In this document: piece by piece, positions 54,038-63,251 of the stretch
Numbering within the stretch: the first letter of the stretch is position 1
How the letters are laid out: each line of letters starts with the position of its first letter
Source of the DNA: Salinimonas chungwhensis DSM 16280
GTDB taxonomy: Bacteria > Pseudomonadota > Gammaproteobacteria > Enterobacterales > Alteromonadaceae
NCBI RefSeq assembly: GCF_000378185.1
Contig: NZ_KB899376.1
Location: forward strand, 710,357-774,356
DNA length: 64,000 bases
Reading direction: 5' to 3'
Made by a program: the position numbers and the translations under genes
The notes under the pieces: generated by a model
Told to the model about the DNA's origin: nothing
The model's input: the letters and a program-made list of their open reading frames with translations, nothing else
Databases searched by the model: none

Positions 54038-55030
54038 CTAACTATCTTTCCAGTGGGCTCTGATAGTCAAAATCTCATCAAGATTGTCAATAAGCAGGTC
54101 TACCAGTGCAGGTTCAAAATGGCGTCCTTTCTGATCTTGCAACAGTTGCAGTGCATCTTCCACACTCCAGGCTTTTTTATAAGGCCGTTCGCTGGTCAGG
54201 GCATCAAAGACATCCGCCACAGCGACAATGCGACCTTCAATGGGAATTTCTTCACCAGCCAGGCCAGTAGGATAACCACTGCCATCCCACTTTTCATGAT
54301 GAGTCAGCGCCACGGAACGTGCTACTTTAAGCAGTTCACTGTCTGCATCAGATAAGATTTCTGCACCAATTTGCGGGTGTGTTTGCATAATAGTAAATTC
54401 TTCCTCCGTGAGCTTACCAGGCTTCAGCAGAATATTATCGGCAATGCCAATTTTGCCAATATCATGCATCGGCGCTGCATGTAGGAGTATTTCCGCCTGC
54501 TCATGAGAAAAGCCGTAAGCCAGTGCCAGCACTTTTGAGTAGTGGCTCATCCTTAGCACATGTGTGCCGGTCTCATTGTCTTTGTATTCCGCCGCCCGGC
54601 CCAGGCACTGCACTACCTGTAGTCGAGAGCGCTTAAGCTCATCAGCCTTGACCAGCGACAGGTGTGTATTAACCCGGGCTTTCACCACCGGCGCGGATAC
54701 TGGTTTCGTAATATAATCGACCCCACCAACTTCAAAGCCCCTGGCTTCATCATTGTCTTCGCCCAGTGCGGTGACAAAGATGACCGGGATGTTTGCAGTT
54801 TCGTTATCGGATTTTAATGCCAGGCACAAGTCGAAACCGGTCATGCCGGGCATCATGACATCGGCCAGGATCAGGTTCGGCTGACTCTTAAGCGCCAGGC
54901 GAAGCGCCTCTTCTCCACTTTTAGCAAACATCAATTGATAATCCGGCGCTAAGATTGTGTTAAGGACACGCAGGTTAACAGGCTCATCATCAACCAGTAG
55001 AATTGTAGGCTTAGGGGCTATTTGCTGCAT
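54038..55030 (-). CDS. Response regulator with HD-GYP phosphodiesterase domain
   Basis: The 330-residue protein has a receiver domain ([19 protein letters not shown]; acceptor Asp in [20 protein letters not shown]; Lys in YITKPVS) and an HD-GYP domain with HDIGKIGI near residue 190, [12 protein letters not shown] (the GYP signature) and [20 protein letters not shown]. It should hydrolyse c-di-GMP when phosphorylated. Its start overlaps the hybrid kinase end by 20 bases, so the two form a coupled pair. It ends just before the rimP operon promoter. Confidence 0.93.
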   Translation of the reverse strand: MQQIAPKPTILLVDDEPVNLRVLNTILAPDYQLMFAKSGEEALRLALKSQPNLILADVMMPGMTGFDLCLALKSDNETANIPVIFVTALGEDNDEARGFEVGGVDYITKPVSAPVVKARVNTHLSLVKADELKRSRLQVVQCLGRAAEYKDNETGTHVLRMSHYSKVLALAYGFSHEQAEILLHAAPMHDIGKIGIADNILLKPGKLTEEEFTIMQTHPQIGAEILSDADSELLKVARSVALTHHEKWDGSGYPTGLAGEEIPIEGRIVAVADVFDALTSERPYKKAWSVEDALQLLQDQKGRHFEPALVDLLIDNLDEILTIRAHWKDS

Positions 55031-58000
55031 TGCTGGCCTCTTCTGGGGTAGTGTCTAAAACAGTTACAAGCGCTTGAATGCCCGTCGCCGCTTGCTCAAA
55101 ATCAAAGTTATCTGTATCCCGCAGAATGTCATCCAGTTCAAGCTGTCTGTCGCCGGCATAACATCGTTTGAGTTCGTTGACGGCACTATCATCAAGTTGA
55201 TACTGGCTGACGCTCAGATACAGTTTTTTAAGTAATTTACGTAAGATGTCGCAACTGTTCGCACTAATCCCCCCTGCCATGGCAGATGTTGATTCTGGGT
55301 GCGAACTACATTCAACACTGATTGCCTCAATTTGTTCATCAATAGCGGTAAATGTTTGCTCGGTCCGGTTGCCTCGCTCAACATTATTTAGCAAATCATG
55401 AAGACTCTCTAACGCAAGATTACCAGCTACACCTTTAAGCCGGTGTGCAAGCGCAGTAACCTGATCCTTGTTATCTTGGACCAAAGCAGTTTTAAGGCTT
55501 TTTATCTGAAGTGGCAGTTCATTAATAAAAGACTGTCGTTCAGCATCAAACCGGTCCTGACTGCCCCATAGTGAGAGCCCTTTTTTCCAGTTGACTGACA
55601 TCAGTTTCTTATTTTTAACACGCGTGGCAGGCTGATTGTAATCAGTTAGTTCGCCCAGCACACGGGCAATTTCAGTATATAATTGTTCGTAATCAACCGG
55701 TTTATTGGCAAAGCCTTCCATGCCTGCCCTGCGAGCATCATGTTTGTCCTGTACAAGTACACTGGCCGTCAACGCTATCATGGGCGTATGGGGAAGATTA
55801 TATTGCGCTTCGAAATCCCGGCGTTTTCTGGCCGCAGTTAAACCATCCATAACGGGCATTTGTAGGTCCATCAATACCACATCGTAAGATGTCGCAACCA
55901 TTTTTTCTAATGCCTGTTCGCCATTTTCTGCAATGTCAATATGGTGCAGATCTCGAGCCAGTAATAAAGAGATGAGTTCGCTGTTTTGTCTTATATCGTC
56001 TACCACCAGAATACGACGGGGGGCCAGATTGATAGTGTGCGCAACATGGTCAATGACAGGTTGTTTCACGGGCATCATAGGCAATTCGAACCAAAATACA
56101 CTACCTTCCCCAATGGTACTGTCTGCTTCTATCGTTCCACCCATAAGCTCAACCAGCTGTTTGCTTATAGTGGTCCCAAGCCCGGTCCCGCCGTAGCGTC
56201 TGCTCATAGATGCGTCAGCCTGGTCGAAGGCATCAAAAACCCGTGATAACTGGTCCCCGGTCATACCTATACCGGTATCGCTGACCTCAAATCTGACGTG
56301 AGTGTTGACCTGTTTGACGCGTAATGTAATGCTACCGCTTTCAGTAAATTTAACGGCATTACCAATCAGATTCGTCAATACCTGACGCAGCCTTTCAGGC
56401 ACCCCGTGATAGGCGTTGGCTAGCCCGTCCTGCATGTCAACTTGGAGCGTCAGGGATTTACGCTGAGCTTCTAACCAGAATGTACTGATGACAGTATCAA
56501 CTTCATCGGCAAGAATGAAGTCACGGTATTCCAGTTCGAGTTTGCCCTTATCCAGTTTAGCACTACTGAGAACATCGTTAAGTAAATGCAGCAAAGATCG
56601 CGCTGAGCGATTGATGGTCGCGCAATGCTTGTGTTGTGTCTCGGCTAGCGGCTCATCCAGCAACAAATCACTAAATCCAATAATCGCGTTCATTGGCGTT
56701 CTGATTTCATGACTCATATTAGCTACAAATGCAGAACGTGCAGCTGCTGCCTGCTCGGCCGCCTCTTTGGCAAGCACCAGCTCTTCTTCCATTTCCCGCC
56801 GTTCAGTGATGTCAAAAATAAAGCCATCCAGCCAGGCTGGGTGGTCACCTTCACCAGCAACCATAATGCCCTGCTCTCGTAACCAGCGTACGGAACCATT
56901 TTTGTGAATAATCCGATACTCTTTGGTAAACGCCCCCGAGGTTTCTGCCGCCTCGGAAACCAGAGACAGGTCGTCGGGATGGCAGATATCGATAAAACTT
57001 TTGGCCGGGTTAGGTAGCGCGAACATTTTTGCCGGATAACCTGTAATCTGTTCTACCGCGTCCGTAATAAACACCATTGGCCAGCCCGGCTCATTGAGAC
57101 AGCGATATGCTATGCCGGGAACATTATTGAAAAATGAGCGAAATTTGGCTTCACTCTGACGCAGCGCATTTTCCATTTTTATTCGATCTCTAATGTCACT
57201 GATAAAAGCGATGAAATAATGCTGCTGGCTGATTTGAGTATGGCCAATACCGACCCGAACCGGTATTTTATCGCCGGACTTATGCATCGCGAATACATCA
57301 CGATTCCCACCAATCACGCGCTGCCAGATTGGACTACTGTATGGCTCCTCAGTAAACAGCGCCATATATTCCTCGCGACGCTCCTGAGGAATTATTTTGT
57401 AGACAGGACAGAACTTAAGTTCACGGGGCGAAAAGCCCAGAATGTCGCTCACTGCAGGATTAGCTTCGACGATTCTGCCATAGCCATCAATGGTCAACAC
57501 ACCATCTACTGCCGTGTTCATCATCGCTCTCAATGTAGTTTCACTTTCCTGTGCTCTGGCGGAGGTGTTGCGGTATTTGATTAGCAGACTTACGCCGAAA
57601 ACAAGCGCAATAATAATCACCACAATGAGGCTTACCAGTGTGGCCAGCACTATGGGTATATCGCTTGGAACATTTGTAGCAGGAGGGCTATCAGGTCGGA
57701 TAAAACGTGCAGCTGACATCCCCGTATAATGCATGCCGGAGATAGCCAGGCCCATGACACTGCTGGCGATGACATTGATGCTTCTGGCACTGGTCTGTAA
57801 AATAACGATTCTGTAGAGCCCAAAGCGTATCCACAACGCCAGCATAGATAACCCTACAGCCAGTACAATAGAGGCAGCAAACATAACGGGGTCGTAGCGT
57901 AGCATAGATCCCATTTCCATGGCGGCCATGCCCACATAGTGCATACTGCCGATACCTGCGCCCATCAAAATACCGCCAAGTATAATGTGAACAACGTGCA

Positions 58001-58355
58001 GTCTGGACAGCCGTATTAGCAGGAGCGCTGTCCAGGCGGAGAACCAGCCAGGGATAAAAGAGATCCCGGTCATTGCCCAGTCGTAATGCACCTCTGTGCC
58101 AATTTTGAATGCGAGCATTCCCACAAAATGCATGCCCCAGATACCTGCACCAAGTGCTAAACTTCCGACACTCAACAGCAACAGCTTCTGGGAAAAGGTC
58201 GCACAGCTGCGGGCCTGGCCTGATACTGAAAATGCCATGAATGAAGCAAAAACTGCAATTAATACAGACAACATGACTAACGTGGGGGAATAACTACCCT
58301 GAAGTACTACCGGTGACTCAGAACTAATAAATTGGAAGTGTAACCAGTCAGTCAT
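55011..58355 (-). CDS. MHYT-PAS hybrid sensor histidine kinase with HPt domain
   Basis: The 1114-residue protein has an N-terminal MHYT membrane sensor with three M-H-Y/F-x-G-M motifs (GMHFVGM, SMHYVGM, GMHYTGM) in residues about 10-250, two PAS domains (about 270-390 and 400-525; [15 protein letters not shown] and [17 protein letters not shown]), a histidine kinase domain ([16 protein letters not shown], then [21 protein letters not shown] and [13 protein letters not shown]), a receiver ([22 protein letters not shown]) and an HPt domain ([15 protein letters not shown]) near residue 1000. MHYT domains are thought to sense gases such as O2, CO or NO through copper. It overlaps the HD-GYP response regulator gene. 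Confidence 0.92.
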   Translation of the reverse strand: MTDWLHFQFISSESPVVLQGSYSPTLVMLSVLIAVFASFMAFSVSGQARSCATFSQKLLLLSVGSLALGAGIWGMHFVGMLAFKIGTEVHYDWAMTGISFIPGWFSAWTALLLIRLSRLHVVHIILGGILMGAGIGSMHYVGMAAMEMGSMLRYDPVMFAASIVLAVGLSMLALWIRFGLYRIVILQTSARSINVIASSVMGLAISGMHYTGMSAARFIRPDSPPATNVPSDIPIVLATLVSLIVVIIIALVFGVSLLIKYRNTSARAQESETTLRAMMNTAVDGVLTIDGYGRIVEANPAVSDILGFSPRELKFCPVYKIIPQERREEYMALFTEEPYSSPIWQRVIGGNRDVFAMHKSGDKIPVRVGIGHTQISQQHYFIAFISDIRDRIKMENALRQSEAKFRSFFNNVPGIAYRCLNEPGWPMVFITDAVEQITGYPAKMFALPNPAKSFIDICHPDDLSLVSEAAETSGAFTKEYRIIHKNGSVRWLREQGIMVAGEGDHPAWLDGFIFDITERREMEEELVLAKEAAEQAAAARSAFVANMSHEIRTPMNAIIGFSDLLLDEPLAETQHKHCATINRSARSLLHLLNDVLSSAKLDKGKLELEYRDFILADEVDTVISTFWLEAQRKSLTLQVDMQDGLANAYHGVPERLRQVLTNLIGNAVKFTESGSITLRVKQVNTHVRFEVSDTGIGMTGDQLSRVFDAFDQADASMSRRYGGTGLGTTISKQLVELMGGTIEADSTIGEGSVFWFELPMMPVKQPVIDHVAHTINLAPRRILVVDDIRQNSELISLLLARDLHHIDIAENGEQALEKMVATSYDVVLMDLQMPVMDGLTAARKRRDFEAQYNLPHTPMIALTASVLVQDKHDARRAGMEGFANKPVDYEQLYTEIARVLGELTDYNQPATRVKNKKLMSVNWKKGLSLWGSQDRFDAERQSFINELPLQIKSLKTALVQDNKDQVTALAHRLKGVAGNLALESLHDLLNNVERGNRTEQTFTAIDEQIEAISVECSSHPESTSAMAGGISANSCDILRKLLKKLYLSVSQYQLDDSAVNELKRCYAGDRQLELDDILRDTDNFDFEQAATGIQALVTVLDTTPEEASNAANSP

Positions 58356-58711
58356 TTAATGCAGCCTGCGATAAAAAATTAAAACACCGGGGAATAAGAA
58401 GTCCCTTGACAGCGCAAATAAATATTACTGCGTGTGCGGTATAGGTCGAGCCGCCTCTGGCGTTAAGCCTTCAGCTGGGGAAAAGACTTTATTGGTGTTT
58501 ATCCTATCAGTTGTCTGAAGAGGAACTGATACACAGATTTATGCTTTAGTATCAGCAGAGATACCGCAGAGAGGTAGATAGATGAGCTGATTTATAACTT
58601 ACATTTGAAGATTAAGAAAATATCCACAGGCTTCTTCGTTAAACCACACACCTTTACCGGGCAAGAACGGCAACACAAAAACAGTGAAGTTTAGAATTAT
58701 ACAGCAGACAC
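58356..58711. other. Intergenic region before the sensor kinase gene, no gene seen
   Basis: About 356 bases between the tRNA terminator and the kinase start. No coding frame, repeat or RNA gene stands out; it presumably holds the kinase promoter. Confidence 0.4.
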
Positions 58712-58740
58712 AAAAAAGCCGCTTAGATTAAGCGGCTTTA
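58712..58740 (-). terminator. Intrinsic terminator of the tRNA pair
   Basis: AAAGCCGCTTA (58715-58725) pairs perfectly with TAAGCGGCTTT (58729-58739) and on the minus strand runs into TTTTTT. It ends the tRNA transcript. Confidence 0.92.
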
Positions 58741-58744
58741 GAAG

Positions 58745-58821
<77 letters not shown>

Positions 58822-58843
58822 TTTGTTCTGGTAAAATGTGAAG

Positions 58844-58920
<77 letters not shown>

Positions 58921-59090
58921 ACTGTAAACAACTGACAAATCCACTGGGTGGCCTGCTCAAGTGGTGCGTATTATACATAGCACCAACCCAATAACAAGAG
59001 GCATTATCATCAAATATTTCATTTATTTGACTAACCGATGAATTATCACGCAATATGATTATTATACCACCAAATTGCCCATCTGGTGAT

Positions 59091-59393
59091 TTAACGCAAC
59101 TTTTCCATTTTCTCAGCAAGCTTAAAGTCAAGCTCTGTCAGACCACCGGCGTCGTGGGTCGTCAGTGTCACTTCAACCTTATTGTAAACGTTGAACCACT
59201 CAGGATGATGTACCAGTTTTTCTGCCCAGATCGCTATTTGCGACATCCAGCCAAACGCACCAATAAAGTTTTTGAATTTGAACGTCTTGGTAATCTTATC
59301 GCCCTGCCGCTCCCATGGGGCATCGCTTTGTGCCATCTTATTCAGGGACTCAAGTGCTAATGCCACTTCATTATCGCTCAATTTATCAGCCAT
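59091..59393 (-). CDS. phhB: Pterin-4a-carbinolamine dehydratase
   Basis: The 100-residue protein matches Phh[33 protein letters not shown] near the middle, with the active-site HHPEW and the later [12 protein letters not shown]. It dehydrates 4a-hydroxytetrahydropterin, recycling the cofactor of phenylalanine hydroxylase. No phhA gene is adjacent in this window. The ATG at 59393 has AAGGAAAAG upstream. It follows the tRNA genes on the same strand but with a 170-base gap. Confidence 0.95.
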   Translation of the reverse strand: MADKLSDNEVALALESLNKMAQSDAPWERQGDKITKTFKFKNFIGAFGWMSQIAIWAEKLVHHPEWFNVYNKVEVTLTTHDAGGLTELDFKLAEKMEKLR

Positions 59394-59694
59394 GGTCTTT
59401 TCCTTTTATTTTCGATGATTGAATTTGTTGTACGCTTTACGACACTACCACGCTGAACATGATTGACCAGATATGAATTGGATTTTAGAACAAGTTGTTG
59501 CGCACAGAAAATTGTACGCCGACCTGTACAGGCGAATTATGTCGAATTTTCAATAACTAAGTAGTTTTTACTGACATAGGTAAAGTATTACAGCGATACA
59601 TGTAGCTGTTTAAGACTGAACCTACCCGGTCACTTATTTGTATTGAAATTAACACGTTAACTTAATTAACCCAGAGAGGCGCTGCAGAATTTAT
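59394..59694. other. Divergent intergenic region phhB / MscS gene
   Basis: About 300 bases that must hold promoters for both genes. Nothing distinctive was seen beyond general AT-richness. Confidence 0.4.
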
Positions 59695-60714
59695 ATGGAG
59701 TTTCCCAAGCTAGATGAGGTCTTCAACCTAATAAACGGCAAGCTACAGACGTGGCTTGAAGGGGGTATTAAACATCTGCCCAATATGGTTGTGGCCGTTA
59801 TTATTGCTATTGCATTCGGACTGCTCGCTAAGGGTGCCGGCAGCGCTTTACGACGGGTTTTGCGTCGCGCCTTTGAGTCCCGTCAAATTGCGGACTTACT
59901 CACCGCAATTGCTAAATCATTCATCACGGTAGCGGGAATCTTCATCGCGCTGGATTTCGTGGGTCTGCAGGGCACGGTTACTTCGCTGTTGGCAGGTGCT
60001 GGTATTGTCGGTCTGGCTATTGGTTTTGCCTTTCAGGACTTGACCGAAAACTTCATCGCCGGGATCGCCATGGGCATTCGTAAACCCTTTGAGATTGGCG
60101 ATGTGATTGAAGCCGATGATGTATTTGGCAATGTCCGCTCTATTAATTTACGTAATACCCTGGTTGAAACCTTTCACGGTCAGCTTGAAATTATTCCGAA
60201 TAAAATTTTGTTTCGCAATATTCTCACTAATTATAGCGCCCTTGGTTATCGCCGCATTGAAGTACCGGTAGGTATATCCTATGCCGACGATCCCGAAAAA
60301 GCACGGGACGTTATTGTTGAAGCTATCAATCAGCGTGAATATGTCATTCGTAAAGATGAGACTGACGTTTATGCCTCATCCTTTGGAGACAGTAGTGTAA
60401 ACTTACTGGTGTGGTTCTGGATAAATTACCCAGGGGATCACAGCTTCATGAGTGTGCGGCATGATGCCGTAGTTACTGTCAGAAAGGCCCTGGCCGACAA
60501 TGATATTCTTATTCCCTTCCCCATCCGCACCTTGGATTTTGATGCAAAGGGTGGAAAGCAACTTGATGGCATGCTTAATGCTTTAAATTCAGCAGAAACG
60601 AAAACGTCATCGCATGATGGCGCCAGCAACAACGGTCAAAAGTCAGGAAGTACTCAGTCAGCAGGGCGTGCTGACGCGTCTGGAGAAGATGACGGGGCCG
60701 ATGATCAAAGTTAA
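59695..60714 (+). CDS. MscS-family small-conductance mechanosensitive channel
   Basis: The 339-residue protein has three membrane segments in residues about 25-125. The pore helix is TSLLAGAGIVGLAIGFAFQDLTENFIAGIAMGIRKPFEIGD, split near residue 100-145, followed by the MscS beta domain (RSINLRNTLVETFHGQLEIIPNKILFRNILTNYS) and the alpha-beta domain. The tail after residue 295 is low-complexity Ser/Gly/Asp. It protects the cell from low-osmolarity shock. A small entericidin lipoprotein gene follows after 26 bases, likely in the same transcript. Confidence 0.92.
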   Translation: MEFPKLDEVFNLINGKLQTWLEGGIKHLPNMVVAVIIAIAFGLLAKGAGSALRRVLRRAFESRQIADLLTAIAKSFITVAGIFIALDFVGLQGTVTSLLAGAGIVGLAIGFAFQDLTENFIAGIAMGIRKPFEIGDVIEADDVFGNVRSINLRNTLVETFHGQLEIIPNKILFRNILTNYSALGYRRIEVPVGISYADDPEKARDVIVEAINQREYVIRKDETDVYASSFGDSSVNLLVWFWINYPGDHSFMSVRHDAVVTVRKALADNDILIPFPIRTLDFDAKGGKQLDGMLNALNSAETKTSSHDGASNNGQKSGSTQSAGRADASGEDDGADDQS

Positions 60715-60740
60715 CAACCACAACATGAAAGGAAAACAAT

Positions 60741-60896
60741 ATGAAAGTGTTATCAGTAAACGGTCGTTATATGGTTATTCTTATGGCTTTTCTAGGCTCC
60801 CTGCTAAGCGGGTGTGCCACTATGGAAGGCGCCGGTGAAGACATTCAATCTGCGGGTGAAGCGGTTGAAGACACCGCAGAAGATGCGTCTAACTAA
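60741..60896 (+). CDS. Entericidin A/B family lipoprotein
   Basis: The 51-residue product (MKVLSVNGRYMVILMAFLGS and onward) has a lipoprotein signal with lipobox LSGC and a short mature part TMEGAGEDIQSAGEAVEDTA, the typical entericidin pattern of G-x-G-x-D-I and repeated acidic residues. AAAGGA lies before the ATG. Entericidins are small envelope lipoproteins linked to stress and cell lysis in enterobacteria; the role here is unknown. A terminator follows, so the MscS-entericidin pair is one unit. Confidence 0.85.
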   Translation: MKVLSVNGRYMVILMAFLGSLLSGCATMEGAGEDIQSAGEAVEDTAEDASN

Positions 60897-60911
60897 TACC
60901 AGAGAAGAGAC

Positions 60912-60938
60912 AAAAAAGACCGCACCCGCGGTCTTTTT
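60912..60938 (+). terminator. Intrinsic terminator of the MscS-entericidin unit
   Basis: AAAAAGACCGC pairs perfectly with GCGGTCTTTTT around a 4-base loop and ends in the T-run. Confidence 0.92.
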
Positions 60939-61025
60939 ATTTCCTACCCCGCCTTATTAACTTCTTGAATGTCATATTGGTTCTTTAATAAGATAGCGTG
61001 ATATAAAAAAGTTCCGGAGTTCCTT

Positions 61026-61958
61026 TTGTCCAGTGAAAAACAGGCCCTGCCCATTAACCTCAATCGTATCGATCTAAATCTTTTCGCCGTATTCGATGCT
61101 ATCTATACAGCAGGTAGCCTGACCAAAGCCGCGGATGTATTGTGTATCACGCAACCTGCTGTGAGCAATTCACTGGCCCGTCTGCGGGACATGCTCAATG
61201 ATCCGTTATTTGTGCGTACCGGACATAGCATGACACCTACACCAGTGGCGCAAAACATTATTGTACCTGCTCGCGAGGCGTTGCGTCTTTTGCGCACGAG
61301 TGTGCAGGAAAGTCATACATTCAATCCGCTTACATCAGAAAAGTCATTCAACTTCGCCAGTCGCGATTTACTGGAAGTCAGTATCATGCCGAGATTGATG
61401 GCCAGATTACAGGAGGTTTCTCCGGGTATATCACTAACCAACTATGAAATCAGCCGCAGTCAGGTAGTCGCCGCTATGGCCAGTGGTAGTCTGGACTTTT
61501 TCGCTGATGCATCAACCTTCTCTGATCCTCATTTGTGTAAGCAAAGGATTGCCGAAGATAAATTTGTAGTCCTTGCCCGCCCCGACCACCCCCTGCTGGA
61601 AAATGGTCTTGACTTAGATACCTTCCTTAAACTTGGACACATTCACGTATCTCACCGCCGCAGTGGCCCGGGGCCTATCGATATTGAACTGGATAAGCTT
61701 GGTAAACGGCGTCGTGTTGTCATGCGCGGTCAGCATTTTTTGACCGTACCCAGTGCTATAGTCAAAACCGATCTTATCGCGTGTATGCCATATCACCTCG
61801 CCAAGCATTATGATCTGGCAATTTACCCCCTGCCTTTTGAGTTACCCCCGGTAGAATATTTTCTCTATTGGCATGTGAGTGCTGATCATGATCAGGCTCA
61901 TATCTGGATGCGTGAACAAATAATGGAAGTGGCTAAAGCCTATCAGCCACACAAATAA
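61026..61958 (+). CDS. LysR-family transcriptional regulator
   Basis: The 310-residue protein has the LysR helix-turn-helix (DLNLFAVFDAIYTAGSLTKAADVLCITQPAVSNSLARLRDML, split around residue 15-60) and a substrate-binding domain. The FVRTGHSMTPTPVA linker is typical of the NodD/LeuO/PcpR branch. It starts at TTG 61026 with GGAG 6 bases upstream. The ligand and targets are unknown; it stands alone, with no divergent gene next to it. Confidence 0.9.
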   Translation: MSSEKQALPINLNRIDLNLFAVFDAIYTAGSLTKAADVLCITQPAVSNSLARLRDMLNDPLFVRTGHSMTPTPVAQNIIVPAREALRLLRTSVQESHTFNPLTSEKSFNFASRDLLEVSIMPRLMARLQEVSPGISLTNYEISRSQVVAAMASGSLDFFADASTFSDPHLCKQRIAEDKFVVLARPDHPLLENGLDLDTFLKLGHIHVSHRRSGPGPIDIELDKLGKRRRVVMRGQHFLTVPSAIVKTDLIACMPYHLAKHYDLAIYPLPFELPPVEYFLYWHVSADHDQAHIWMREQIMEVAKAYQPHK

Positions 61959-62561
61959 TTCATGTGGTGCAGCGCATAAACTTTTTATGACGAACAGCAC
62001 CTAAATTAGTCGCGCAATCTGACCCACCATTGCGATAACGTCCCCTAAACACTGTTGATAATGTTTTTGCGAAATTGAAATCTCTTCGTATGCTTAAATC
62101 TTTGCGATATTTCACTGCCAGAGTGAGGCAAATTCACTGAACCGACCTACATAGAACAGACAATGACCATTAAGGTAAGGCACTTTTAATGCAACCGCCT
62201 AGCACGGCCTGTTAGTCAGACTTTACATGAGAGACAAGGCAACACAGCATCGGGATCCATACGTTACATTGAGCACTTTTAAACGTGCCAGGCCATTTAT
62301 TACCAGCCATTTTTCGACACAATCAACGCTTTGAACACCCCAAATTGCTACAAAAGTATAAAGTACAACTAAATTACGTATAAACAAATAACTTTTATAC
62401 TTCAAATACTTAATCACGCAAAAACATTTAATCACCCTTTATATGTATGAATCAATATACCAAAGTATTGCTTCTGTTCTTTTTCTGTTCAGTTTTATTT
62501 TGTTTAATAGCTCCCGAACAAACAACCCGCTCGGTAAAACAAAGCATTTAGGAATAAAACC
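61959..62561. other. Intergenic region, no gene seen
   Basis: This 603-base stretch contains a few short frames without ribosome sites or recognisable content. The right end is strongly AT-rich and presumably carries the promoter of the next gene. Confidence 0.4.
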
Positions 62562-62957
62562 ATGTTGAAAATCGTTAAAACCTCTTTAGCTGTTGCTGCT
62601 GCCTCATTCATCTTCTGTGGAACTGCTAACGCGGGCGTTGAAGACGCACTGGCAAACATTTGTACCATTGTCCAGGCTGACGACAAAGGTGAGTTACGTA
62701 AAAAAATGCGTGCTGTTCAGTCGGATTATCGTCTTAAACTGCACGATTACTACACCGGTGTTAGCTGCAACGGCAAAAGCCTGATTCGCACAGCAATTGA
62801 AAATAACGCTGTTGATGTAGGTACACTGCTAGTTAAGAAAATGCCCTCTCGCGAATTGCAAACCCCAGAGGCTGATGGCAAGACATTACAAGCCTGGATT
62901 GCTGAAAATGGTTTTCAGAGCAGCCCTATCGCCAGTGAGTTATCCAGCCGTATCTAA
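62562..62957 (+). CDS. Secreted DUF3718 family protein
   Basis: The 131-residue protein has a signal peptide (MLKIVKTSLAVAAASFIFCG, cleavage after NAG near residue 26). The mature part carries the DUF3718 pattern: LANICTIVQADDKGELRKKMR, LHDYYTGVSCNGKSLIRTAI, then VDVGTLLVKKMP. Two cysteines with the CNG motif probably form a disulfide. The family is typical of Alteromonadales and relatives, function unknown. AGGA precedes the ATG, and a strong terminator follows. A second, more distant member lies at 19201. Confidence 0.85.
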   Translation: MLKIVKTSLAVAAASFIFCGTANAGVEDALANICTIVQADDKGELRKKMRAVQSDYRLKLHDYYTGVSCNGKSLIRTAIENNAVDVGTLLVKKMPSRELQTPEADGKTLQAWIAENGFQSSPIASELSSRI

Positions 62958-63048
62958 ATCTGTTTCATGACCATGTATCAGTTCAACATGGTTGCGGGGT
63001 AATACCCGCACAGCGGCCTCTTCCCTGGGGCCGCAACTTATTGCCAGA

Positions 63049-63075
63049 ACCACCTGCTCAGGTGGTTTTTTTTTG
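63049..63075 (+). terminator. Intrinsic terminator of the DUF3718 gene
   Basis: AACCACCT (63049-63056) pairs with AGGTGGTT (63061-63068), then nine T in a row. It follows the DUF3718 gene; another GC stem lies at about 63013-63034. Confidence 0.9.
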
Positions 63076-63157
63076 TAATGAATCCAGGTGCCCTAATTAA
63101 AGCGCAAAACTGGCTTATTGGTTTTCTACGCTATCAAAAAAGCACTACAAATAAAAA

Positions 63158-63231
63158 AAGCCAGCGCGCGATATAAAGTCCCCGAATAGTTGGATAATCC
63201 AACTACCAGGGACACTTCAACAGCCTGGCTT
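63158..63231 (-). terminator. Nested-hairpin terminator of the acyl-CoA dehydrogenase gene
   Basis: On the minus strand an outer stem AAGCCAG (63231-63225) with CTGGCTT (63164-63158) is followed by a T-run. It encloses a long inner structure: GTCCC with GGGAC around a perfect TAGTTGGAT/ATCCAACTA palindrome near 63187-63205. This is far larger than other terminators in the window. Confidence 0.65.
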
Positions 63232-63251
63232 CTATACTTTTTCTCTTAACC

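Noticed and set aside
62223-62435. Minus-strand frame of 70 codons before the DUF3718 gene
   Set aside because: No ribosome site and no domain; lies in AT-rich intergenic DNA.
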